Source: Pseudomonadota bacterium
GTDB taxonomy: Bacteria; Myxococcota; Myxococcia; Myxococcales; Anaeromyxobacteraceae
Reading direction: 5' to 3'
Assembly (NCBI GenBank): GCA_023428085.1
Contig: JAEYZK010000403.1
Coordinates: forward strand, 1-17,045
DNA length: 17,045 nucleotides
Part shown: positions 1 through 5,609 of the stretch, piece after piece
Layout: the number at the start of each line of letters is the position of its first letter
Position numbering within the stretch: position 1 is the stretch's first letter
The notes under the pieces: model-generated
Database searches by the model: none
What the model saw: only the letters and a program-made list of their open reading frames with translations
What the model was told of the DNA's origin: nothing
Program-made: the position numbers and the translations under genes

Positions 1-83
1 GCCTCGGCGCGGGCCGCGCCGCCCGCGGCCACCGCCGCGCCGGCCGCCGCCACCCGGAAGAACCCTCTGCGGGAGATCTGCAC
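1..83 (-). CDS. Tat-exported protein, N-terminal fragment (possible formate dehydrogenase-region protein)
   Basis: Only the first 27 codons are in the window; the rest lies beyond the left edge. The peptide begins M-Q-I-S-R-R-G-F-F-R and continues with an Ala/Gly/Val-rich hydrophobic stretch ending in A-A-R-A, which is a classic twin-arginine signal peptide (S-R-R-x-F-F followed by an AxA-like cleavage site). Such signals carry folded, cofactor-loaded redox proteins to the periplasm. The GTG at 83 is chosen because AAGGAG lies 6 nt upstream; an in-frame GTG at 98 overlaps the stop of the preceding small ORF (GTGA) and is a possible alternative. It is the third gene of a leftward operon with the two small ORFs at 169-414 and 95-172. 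Formate dehydrogenase alpha subunits, or the short Tat target proteins found beside them, are candidates by inference only; the visible part cannot decide. Confidence 0.7.
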   Translation of the reverse strand, partial: MQISRRGFFRVAAAGAAVAAGGAARAE

Positions 84-94
84 GGTGCGCTCCT

Positions 95-172
95 TCACTC
101 GCGGGCGGCCGCGTGGTGGAAGCCGGCGAGGACCGCAGCGCCGAGGAGGGCGACGAAGAAGGCGAGGATCAT
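95..172 (-). CDS. 25-residue hydrophobic small membrane peptide
   Basis: A very short ORF of 25 codons encoding a peptide that starts M-I-L-A-F-F-V-A-L-L-G and ends H-H-A-A-A-R-E. Residues 2-18 are uniformly hydrophobic, enough for one membrane span, followed by a His-His and a charged tail. Its ATG overlaps the TGA of the upstream Cys-rich gene in an ATGA arrangement, and its own TGA overlaps a GTG that could start the downstream Tat protein. A GAAAGGA ribosome site lies about 9 nt before the ATG. The tight coupling on both sides and the good ribosome site argue that it is translated. No family is recognised; it may be a small subunit or assembly peptide of the membrane redox complex encoded further left. 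Confidence 0.55.
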   Translation of the reverse strand: MILAFFVALLGAAVLAGFHHAAARE

Positions 173-414
173 GGGATACGTCCTTTCTCGGTGCCGGGGT
201 GCCCGAGCCCGTCCACGAGCTCGTCCACGAGCTCCCCCTCGAGCGCGGCCTGCTCCACCCGCGCCCGCGCCTCCTGGAAGGCGGCGCAACCCTGGAAGGC
301 GCACTCGGTCTCGCAGGAGCTGCCGGAGACGAGCTCGGAGAGCGGCACGAGCTTCTTCACCGGCGAGGCCCGGCAGAACACCATCCGCACTTCCTTCAGG
401 TAGGGGCAGCTCAT
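169..414 (-). CDS. 81-residue Cys-rich protein, first gene of a sigma54 operon
   Basis: The protein has five cysteines in its first half (C3, C14, C34, C38, C43; motifs M-S-C-P-Y-L-K-E-V and C-x3-C-x4-C) and an acidic helical second half with a repeated E-L-V-D. The cysteine spacing suggests metal or Fe-S binding, but no named domain is recognised with certainty. I have an impression of similar short proteins beginning MSCPYLKEV near formate dehydrogenase or molybdoenzyme genes in deltaproteobacteria; this is recollection, not a search. The ATG at 414 sits about 15 nt after the transcription start predicted by the -24/-12 element at 441-455, with a GGAC-rich weak ribosome site. The stop overlaps the start of the 25-residue peptide, so the genes are translationally coupled. 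Confidence 0.75.
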   Translation of the reverse strand: MSCPYLKEVRMVFCRASPVKKLVPLSELVSGSSCETECAFQGCAAFQEARARVEQAALEGELVDELVDGLGHPGTEKGRIP

Positions 415-440
415 GGTCGTCCGTCCCGACGATCCCTAGG

Positions 441-455
441 GCAAGGTTCGGGCCA
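441..455 (-). promoter_or_regulatory. Sigma54 (-24/-12) promoter of the Cys-rich / Tat-protein operon
   Basis: Read on the minus strand the site is TGGCCCGAACCTTGC. It matches the RpoN consensus TGGCACG-N4-TTGC at all but one position, with the invariant GG and GC separated by exactly 10 nt. The predicted start, about 12 nt past the GC, falls near 430, leaving a leader of about 15 nt before the ATG at 414. An NtrC-family sigma54 activator is encoded immediately upstream (697-2079). A dyad CCGGC-N10-GCCGG lies at 475-494 just upstream. Confidence 0.65.
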
Positions 456-657
456 CCCCCGTTCGCGTGAGGTGCCGGCTGTAGAATTCGCCGGAAATCA
501 ACGGGTTCGAAGCCGGACCGCGACTGGACGCGCATCGGCACGCCCCGCCCTTCGACAGGCGGGCGCGGTACCTCTCAGCACGCGAGGACGGACGCAGGGT
601 CGGCGCAGCGCGATTCGTCCATGGATTGCGCCACCTTGCGGGCGGGATCCGGACAGC

Positions 658-692
658 GTCGAAGAACTCGACACCGTTGCAGCACTCGACAC
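658..692. repeat. Inverted and direct repeats after the activator gene; possible activator-binding site
   Basis: GTCGA-N5-TCGAC forms an inverted repeat at 658-672. ACTCGACAC occurs twice in direct orientation, at 666-674 and 684-692, 18 bp apart. The block starts 5 bp beyond the stop of the sigma54 activator gene and lies about 200-250 bp upstream of the sigma54 promoter at 441-455, a distance at which enhancer sites for NtrC-type proteins can work by looping. It could instead be part of a weak transcription terminator. Confidence 0.3.
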
Positions 693-696
693 TCGC

Positions 697-2079
697 CTAC
701 CGGTCGCCGGAATTCTCCTCGCCGTCCCGGCGGATACCCCACTTCTTCATCTTGTTGTAGAGCGTCACCCGGTCGATCCCCAGGATGCGGGCGGATTGAC
801 TCACGTTGCCGCCCGTGTGGGAGAGGACCGCGGCCACGTGGCGGCGCTCCACCTCCTCGAGGGAGGAGAGCGGACCCGACCTGGCCGGCGCGCCCGCTTC
901 TGCGCGCACGGGGAGCCCGAGGTCGGGGAGCTGGATGATGGTCCCGGCGCACACGACCGCGCCCCGCTCCAGCACGTTCCGCAGCTCGCGGACGTTCCCC
1001 GGCCAGTCATGCGCGAGGAGGGCGTTCATGGCCTCGGTCGAGACCCCCTCGAGCGGCTTCTTCATCTCCGCGGAGAGCCGCTCGAGGAAGCTGTCCACGA
1101 GGAGCGGGACGTCCTCGCGCCGCTGCCGGAGGGGCGGGAGGAGGATCGGGATGACGTTGAGCCGATAGAACAGGTCCTCCCGGAAGCGGCCCTCCTGGAC
1201 GGCCTTCTTGAGGTCGCGGTTGGTGGCGGCGACGATCCGCACGTCCACCTCGACGGGGTTGTTGCCGCCCAGCCGGTGGAACTTGCGCTCCTCGAGGACG
1301 CGCAGGAGGTCGAGCTGGAGCTTCGGCCCGACGTCGCCCACCTCGTCGAGGAAGAGCGTCCCGCCGTCCGCGGCCTCGAACTTCCCTTTCCGCCGGGCGA
1401 ACGCCCCGGTGAACGCACCCTTCTCGTGTCCGAAGAGCTCGGACTCGAGCAGGCTCTCCGTGAGCGCGGCGCACGAGACGGCGACGAACGGCCCCTGCGC
1501 GCGCGGGCTCTCCTGGTGGACGGCGCGCGCCAGCACCTCCTTGCCGCTGCCGGACTCGCCGAGGACGAGGATGGTCGAGTTCGACCGCGCCGCCGTGCGG
1601 GCCAGCTCGAAGATCGACTGCATGGCCGGGCTCTTCGAGACGAGGTCGCGGAACCGGTACTCCTGCTTGAGCGCCTGGCGGAGGACGGCGTTCTCCCGGA
1701 GCAGGGCCTGCTGGGCGACGATCTTCTGCATCATCAGCGACAGCTCCTCGGGATCGAACGGCTTCACGAGGTAGTCGTAGGCCCCGAGCTTCATCGCGCC
1801 GACGGCGGTGTCCACGGTGGCGTACGCCGTCATCATGACGACCGCGAGATCCGGCGATCGCTTCTTCGCCTGCTCCAGGACCTGCATGCCGTCGATGCCC
1901 GGCATCTTGAGATCGACGATCAGGATGGACCACGGCTCCGCCTCCAGCCGCTGGAGCGCGGTCGCGCCGTCGGGCGCCGTGGCGACGAGGTACCCGTCCT
2001 TCTCCAGCCAGCCGCCGAGCGACTCGCGGACGATCTCCTCGTCGTCCACCACCAGGATCCGCGTCCTCTCGTTCGACAT
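697..2079 (-). CDS. NtrC-family sigma54-dependent response regulator
   Basis: A 460-residue protein with three domains. Residues 1-120 are a receiver domain with acidic pair D12-D13, phosphoacceptor D56 (in V-D-L-K-M-P-G), T84 and K106. The centre is a sigma54-interaction AAA+ domain with Walker A G-E-S-G-S-G-K-E, the G-A-F-T-G-A loop that contacts sigma54, and Walker B G-T-L-F-L-D-E. The C-terminus is a Fis-type helix-turn-helix ending near N-V-S-Q-S-A-R-I-L-G-I-D-R-V-T-L-Y-N-K. It should activate RpoN promoters when phosphorylated by the kinase encoded at 2631-4367. AGGAG lies 5 nt before the ATG. It is the last gene of the kinase-archaemetzincin-regulator operon (23 bp after the protease gene). 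The sigma54 promoter at 441-455 is the nearest likely target. Confidence 0.95.
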   Translation of the reverse strand: MSNERTRILVVDDEEIVRESLGGWLEKDGYLVATAPDGATALQRLEAEPWSILIVDLKMPGIDGMQVLEQAKKRSPDLAVVMMTAYATVDTAVGAMKLGAYDYLVKPFDPEELSLMMQKIVAQQALLRENAVLRQALKQEYRFRDLVSKSPAMQSIFELARTAARSNSTILVLGESGSGKEVLARAVHQESPRAQGPFVAVSCAALTESLLESELFGHEKGAFTGAFARRKGKFEAADGGTLFLDEVGDVGPKLQLDLLRVLEERKFHRLGGNNPVEVDVRIVAATNRDLKKAVQEGRFREDLFYRLNVIPILLPPLRQRREDVPLLVDSFLERLSAEMKKPLEGVSTEAMNALLAHDWPGNVRELRNVLERGAVVCAGTIIQLPDLGLPVRAEAGAPARSGPLSSLEEVERRHVAAVLSHTGGNVSQSARILGIDRVTLYNKMKKWGIRRDGEENSGDR

Positions 2080-2102
2080 GTCCGCTCCTCTCGCGCCCGC
2101 GC

Positions 2103-2630
2103 TCACGGGCTCGCGCCGAGCCGAACCCGGCAGTCGCTGCACAACCCCGCGCCCTTCTCGTCCACGTCGCGCACGCTGGAGGACCGCCCCATCACGCACC
2201 CCGGCGTCGGGCAGTGGCGCAGGCCGAAGCAGTGCCCGAGCTCGTGGACGGCCTCCTTGGCGAGCCGCTCCCGCACGACGCGCGGGCCGAAGAGGTCGAG
2301 CTCGTCCCCGAGGCGCGCGGTGGAGATCACCGCCGCGGCGCCCCCGAGCTGCGCCTCGCCGAAGACGTACGTGAGGATGGGGATGAAGAGGTCCCGGTCG
2401 GTGACGCCGAGGACCTTCCCGCCCTCCGGCGCGAGCGGCAGCAGCCACTTCAGGATCTCTCCCGAGGCGTGCTGGTTCCGGCGCGGATCGAACGCGTGCC
2501 GCGGGGCGCCCGGCGCCTCGAACGTCTCCACCGGCGCGCGGAACGCCCGCGCGACGTGCTTCCCGACGTGGCCGAGCAGCGCCCGGTCCGGCGGGCCCTC
2601 TCCGACCCAGCCGATGCGGATCGGCCCCAT
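2103..2630 (-). CDS. amzA: Archaemetzincin-family zinc metalloprotease
   Basis: A 175-residue soluble protein with the archaemetzincin signature near its C-terminus: H129-E-L-G-H133-C-F-G-L-R-H139-C140, then C145-V-M147, then C164-S-D-C167. The HExxHxxGxxH gives three zinc-binding His and the catalytic Glu, M147 is the Met-turn residue, and the four extra Cys (C140, C145, C164, C167) are those that hold a second, structural zinc in this family. About 16 residues separate the Met from the last CxxC, against 17 usually quoted for the family. No signal peptide is seen, so it is probably cytoplasmic; substrates of bacterial members are not known to me. Its ATG directly follows the TGA of the kinase gene with no gap, and the response regulator follows after 23 bp, so it is embedded in a two-component operon. 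The symbol is a family name. Confidence 0.9.
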   Translation of the reverse strand: MGPIRIGWVGEGPPDRALLGHVGKHVARAFRAPVETFEAPGAPRHAFDPRRNQHASGEILKWLLPLAPEGGKVLGVTDRDLFIPILTYVFGEAQLGGAAAVISTARLGDELDLFGPRVVRERLAKEAVHELGHCFGLRHCPTPGCVMGRSSSVRDVDEKGAGLCSDCRVRLGASP

Positions 2631-4367
2631 TCATCCCCGCGCCTTCTCGCCGTCCCGCGCGCCGGGGCCGGGGGGGGGCGCCCCGTCGCCGCCGGGCGCG
2701 ATCGTCGGGATCCGGATGACCACCTCGGTCCCGCTCCCCGGCTCGCTGCGGATGTCGATGGTCCCGCCGTGCCGCTCGACGATGCCGTAGACGACCGAGA
2801 GCCCGAGCCCGGTCCCCTTCTCCTTCGTCGTGAAGAACGGGTCGAAGATCTTCGGGAGGACCTCCTTCGGGATGCCGGGGCCGTCGTCGCGGAAGACGAG
2901 CTCCACGAACCGCCCGCCGGACGCGACGCGGGTCTCCACCCAGATGCGGCCGCCGCGCGGCAGCGCATCGCGGGCGTTCATCACCACGTTGACGCACGCC
3001 TGGCGGAGCTGCCCGAAGTCGGCCCGGACCGGCGGGAGGGGGGCGAGCTGCTTCTCCAGGGTCAGGTCGTTGAGCTGGATGGGGTTCGCGAGGAGCTGCA
3101 GCGCCTCCTCGACCGCCGCGTTCACGTCCACGTCCTTCACCGTGAGCGGCCGCTCGCGGGCGAAGTCGAGCAGGTTGCGGACGATGGCGGTGCACCGCTC
3201 GGTCTCCCGCTGCACGAGGTGCAGGTTCTTCACGAGCGTCTTGCGGGTCGTCTCGTCGGGCGGGCCCTGATCCAGGGTGCGGACCATGAGCTTCGCGAAC
3301 GTGAGGATGCCGGCGAGCGGGTTGTTGATCTCGTGGGCGATCGAGGCGGACAGGCGCCCCAGGGAGGAGAGCTTCTCCGAGCGGACGAGCTGGTCCTGCG
3401 CGGACCGGAGCGCCGCGGTCCGGTCGTGCACCTGGCGCTCGAGGTCTGCCATCAGCGCGTGGAGATCGTTGCGCGCGTGGCGGAGGGAGGAGGTCATCTC
3501 GTTGAAGGAGGTCGCGAGCGCCCCCAGCTCGCCGCTCCAGGTCACCGGGATCTCGGTCTCGAACTCCCGGCTCGCGACGCGCCGCGTGGCCTGGACGAGG
3601 GCCGCCACCGGACGGATGAGCTGCCGGCGCGCCACCCAGCCGACGAGGAGCCCCAGCACCACCGCCGCCACGGCCGCGCCGCCCAGCGCCCGCTTGCGGA
3701 ACCCCGCGGTGTCGGCGTCGAGCCGCTCCAGCGAGATGCCGACGTCGAGCACGCCGAGCACGGTCCGGCTCGCCGGGTGCGCGTGGCACTCGCTCGTCGA
3801 GCAGGACGCCTCGTTCTTGAACGGGGTGAGGAAGCCGAGCGCGCGGTGCCCGTCGCCGGTCTCGTACACGTGCTTGCGCTGCGCCAGCTCCAGCGACGCA
3901 CGCGGCGTGCCGCCCTCGTGGCACGCCCAGCAGCCCTCGCTCCGGACGTCGATGCGGGTCCCCACCTCGCCGGGCACGGTGGAGAAGGTCACCCTGCCCG
4001 CCTCGTTCGTCAGCCGGATGCGCTCGATGCCGGGCTGGCGCGCGATGTCCTCCATGATCGCGTAGGCGTCGTGGCGCCGGTCCTGGAGCATGGCGCGGTG
4101 CATGGAGTTGTGGATGGTCTGGGTGACGAGGTCGGACTCCTCGATCACCTGGCCGAGCAGGTGCTGCTGCACCGCCACGGCGGCGAGGAAGATCGCCACC
4201 ATCGTGACGAACGCCACGAGCCCGGTCGCCGCGAGGATGCGGGTCGAGAGCCGCTGATGCCACGGGATGTCGAGCCTGGCGGGGACGAGCGGCGCGGATC
4301 CAGGAGGACCGCTCCCGCCAGGGGGCGCGGCGGGCTGTCCTTCGGAGAGGCTGGCCGGCTCGGCCAT
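2631..4367 (-). CDS. Haem-binding membrane sensor histidine kinase
   Basis: A 578-residue sensor kinase. A Pro/Gly-rich cytoplasmic N-terminus is followed by TM1 (about 44-66), a periplasmic domain of about 160 residues, TM2 (about 228-246), a HAMP linker, a coiled segment, the phosphoacceptor H345 in S-I-A-H-E-I-N-N-P-L, and an HATPase domain with N-A-R-D-A-L, D-D-G-P-G-I-P and G-T-G-L-G-L. The periplasmic part has a c-type haem motif C146-W-A-C-H150 and a second wider motif C189-S-T-S-E-C-H195 (CX4CH), so it probably binds one or two covalent haems and senses redox state or a small ligand. The start at 4367 is preferred because GAGGAAG lies about 6 nt upstream and because longer versions (start at 4448) would run over the FNR-type box. 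It is the first gene of the operon and partner of the regulator at 697-2079. The C-terminal tail contains a run of nine C on the coding strand. Confidence 0.92.
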   Translation of the reverse strand: MAEPASLSEGQPAAPPGGSGPPGSAPLVPARLDIPWHQRLSTRILAATGLVAFVTMVAIFLAAVAVQQHLLGQVIEESDLVTQTIHNSMHRAMLQDRRHDAYAIMEDIARQPGIERIRLTNEAGRVTFSTVPGEVGTRIDVRSEGCWACHEGGTPRASLELAQRKHVYETGDGHRALGFLTPFKNEASCSTSECHAHPASRTVLGVLDVGISLERLDADTAGFRKRALGGAAVAAVVLGLLVGWVARRQLIRPVAALVQATRRVASREFETEIPVTWSGELGALATSFNEMTSSLRHARNDLHALMADLERQVHDRTAALRSAQDQLVRSEKLSSLGRLSASIAHEINNPLAGILTFAKLMVRTLDQGPPDETTRKTLVKNLHLVQRETERCTAIVRNLLDFARERPLTVKDVDVNAAVEEALQLLANPIQLNDLTLEKQLAPLPPVRADFGQLRQACVNVVMNARDALPRGGRIWVETRVASGGRFVELVFRDDGPGIPKEVLPKIFDPFFTTKEKGTGLGLSVVYGIVERHGGTIDIRSEPGSGTEVVIRIPTIAPGGDGAPPPGPGARDGEKARG

Positions 4368-4433
4368 TTCAGGCTTCCTCGCTGGAACCCCTCGATTCCA
4401 CGGCATTCGTACGCCGTGGCGACCTCCGGGTTC

Positions 4434-4447
4434 CTTGATCTGGATCA
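4434..4447. promoter_or_regulatory. FNR/CRP-type operator upstream of the haem sensor kinase
   Basis: The plus strand reads TTGATCTGGATCAC, which matches the FNR consensus TTGAT-N4-ATCAA at 9 of 10 defined bases. Its centre (4440.5) is 73 nt before the kinase ATG. A weak -10-like TACGAA on the minus strand at 4411-4406 would give a start near 4399 and place the box at -41.5, the class II activator position. The site also lies about 120 bp upstream of purU on the other strand. Confidence 0.55.
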
Positions 4448-4559
4448 CTCATGCTGCATTTCTCGCCGGTCATCATCGAGGAATTCAGCGATCCGCTGCA
4501 ACCCGAGGGGATGCTGGCAGATTGCGTCATCGTCAGGGCCTGTTAGCTTGTCCGGCTCC

Positions 4560-5522
4560 ATGCCCCACCCTCGAGCCATCCTCCTCGTCAAGTGCGCGGA
4601 CCGCCCCGGCCTGGTCGCCGCCATGTCCTCCTTCCTCTTCCGGCACGGCGCCAACATCACCGACTTCGACCAACATACGTCTGAGACGGGGGGGCCGATG
4701 AAGCTGGCCCCCCCGAGCCCCCCGCTCGCTCCGGGCCAGGCTGCGACGCCTGCCCCTGCGCTCGCCGAGACGGGGCCGCTGCTGAAGCCGGCCTCCGGCG
4801 GCACCTACTTCTGCCGCGTCGAGTTCCAGACCGACCGCCTCGATCTCCCGCTGGACGACCTGGAGAAGGCGTTCGAGTTCGACGTCGCGCGCCCCTGCCA
4901 GATGACCTGGCGGCTCACGCTCTCCGATCGGCGGAAGAAGGTCGCCCTGCTGGTCTCGAAGCACGACCACGCGCTGCTCGAGCTGCTCTGGTCCTGGAAG
5001 CGCGGCGATCTGCGGGCCGACGTGACCACCGTGGTCTCGAACCACCCCGACCTGCGCGAGGCGGTCGCCGGGTTCGGCGTCCCCTTCGTCCACGTGCCCA
5101 ACGCGGCGGCGAAGCGCGCCGAGGCCGAGGTCCGCATGGCCGAGGTCATCGGCGCGGTCGATCTCGTGGTCCTCGCCCGGTACATGCAGATCGTCTCGCC
5201 GGAGTTCGTCGCGCGCTGGCCGGAGCGGATCATCAACATCCACCACTCCTTCCTCCCCGCCTTCGTCGGCGCCGATCCCTACCGGCAGGCCTACGAGCGA
5301 GGGGTGAAGGTCGTCGGCGCGACCGCGCACTACGTCACGGCCGAGCTCGACGCCGGGCCGATCATCGAGCAGGACGTCGCCCGCGTCTCGCACCGGGACT
5401 CGGTCGAGTCGCTGAAGTCGCTGGGCCGGGACCTGGAGCGCCGCGTGCTGGCCCGCGCCGTGCGCTGGCACTGCGAGGACCGCGTCCTCGTGCACGGCAA
5501 CAAGACGGTCGTGTTCAGTTGA
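4560..5522 (+). CDS. purU: Formyltetrahydrofolate deformylase with an inserted segment in its ACT domain
   Basis: A 320-residue protein that hydrolyses 10-formyl-THF to THF and formate, supplying formate and balancing the one-carbon pool. Residues 1-110 are an ACT domain (C-A-D-R-P-G-L-V-A) and 125-320 the formyltransferase-fold hydrolase, with the N226-I-H228-H-S-F-L-P core and D264 in L-D-A-G-P-I-I forming the expected Asn-His-Asp set. The C-terminal half matches E. coli PurU closely (A-Y-E-R-G-V-K then G-A-T-A-H-Y-V). The protein is about 36 residues longer than the family norm because a Pro/Ala-rich stretch (about residues 46-81) interrupts the ACT domain between D-Q-H-T-S-E-T-G-G and T-Y-F-C-R-V-E-F. 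The reading frame is kept. No strong ribosome site is seen before the ATG. Confidence 0.93.
   Translation: MPHPRAILLVKCADRPGLVAAMSSFLFRHGANITDFDQHTSETGGPMKLAPPSPPLAPGQAATPAPALAETGPLLKPASGGTYFCRVEFQTDRLDLPLDDLEKAFEFDVARPCQMTWRLTLSDRRKKVALLVSKHDHALLELLWSWKRGDLRADVTTVVSNHPDLREAVAGFGVPFVHVPNAAAKRAEAEVRMAEVIGAVDLVVLARYMQIVSPEFVARWPERIINIHHSFLPAFVGADPYRQAYERGVKVVGATAHYVTAELDAGPIIEQDVARVSHRDSVESLKSLGRDLERRVLARAVRWHCEDRVLVHGNKTVVFS
4683..4802 (+). repeat. In-frame GC-hairpin insertion within purU
   Basis: A perfect 9-bp inverted repeat, GGGGGGGCC at 4688-4696 and GGCCCCCCC at 4706-4714, encloses the loop GATGAAGCT. A related unit begins 84 nt later: GAGACGGGG starts at both 4683 and 4767, followed in each case by a TGAAGC-GGCC core, giving the peptide echoes E-T-G-G-P-M-K-L-A and E-T-G-P-L-L-K-P-A. 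The first unit strongly resembles the hairpin at 5552-5585 just after the gene. The inserted part is about 108 bp (36 codons). Confidence 0.6.
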
Positions 5523-5523
5523 A

Positions 5524-5542
5524 ACGGGGGCTGCGCCCCCGT
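5524..5542 (+). terminator. GC hairpin directly after purU
   Basis: ACGGGGGC (5524-5531) and GCCCCCGT (5535-5542) form a perfect 8-bp stem with a TGC loop, starting two bases after the purU stop codon. There is no T-run, so it may act as a GC-only terminator, an mRNA 3'-end stabiliser, or half of the compound repeat that includes 5552-5585. Confidence 0.5.
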
Positions 5543-5551
5543 GATCTTGCC

Positions 5552-5585
5552 GGGGGGCCGTGAAGCCGGCCCCCCCGTCCCCCGG
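5552..5585. repeat. Second copy of the GGGGGGCCG-TGAAGC-CGGCCCCCC palindromic element
   Basis: GGGGGGCCG (5552-5560) pairs with CGGCCCCCC (5567-5575) around the loop TGAAGC, and a further C-rich block follows. Compared with 4689-4722 inside purU it differs by about two substitutions and two single-base indels, so the two are probably members of one interspersed GC-palindrome family. It lies between the convergent ends of purU and the TerC gene. Confidence 0.5.
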
Positions 5586-5609
5586 CGCGCGGGCCCGGCG
5601 GCGTCCGCG

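Noticed and set aside
415..696. A further small gene between the Cys-rich protein and the response regulator
   Set aside because: The available frames are short, Arg/Pro-rich and lack ribosome sites; the stretch is better explained by the sigma54 promoter and repeats.
697..4263. An open frame of over 1100 codons on the minus strand running through the kinase, protease and regulator region
   Set aside because: Only its last 460 codons are the response regulator. The upstream part is an Arg/Pro/Ala-rich shadow frame caused by high GC; the true upstream genes lie in other frames with clear motifs and ribosome sites.
4368..4448. Longer N-terminus of the haem kinase starting at 4448
   Set aside because: It would be translated across the FNR-type box and lacks a ribosome site, whereas 4367 has GAGGAAG at good spacing.
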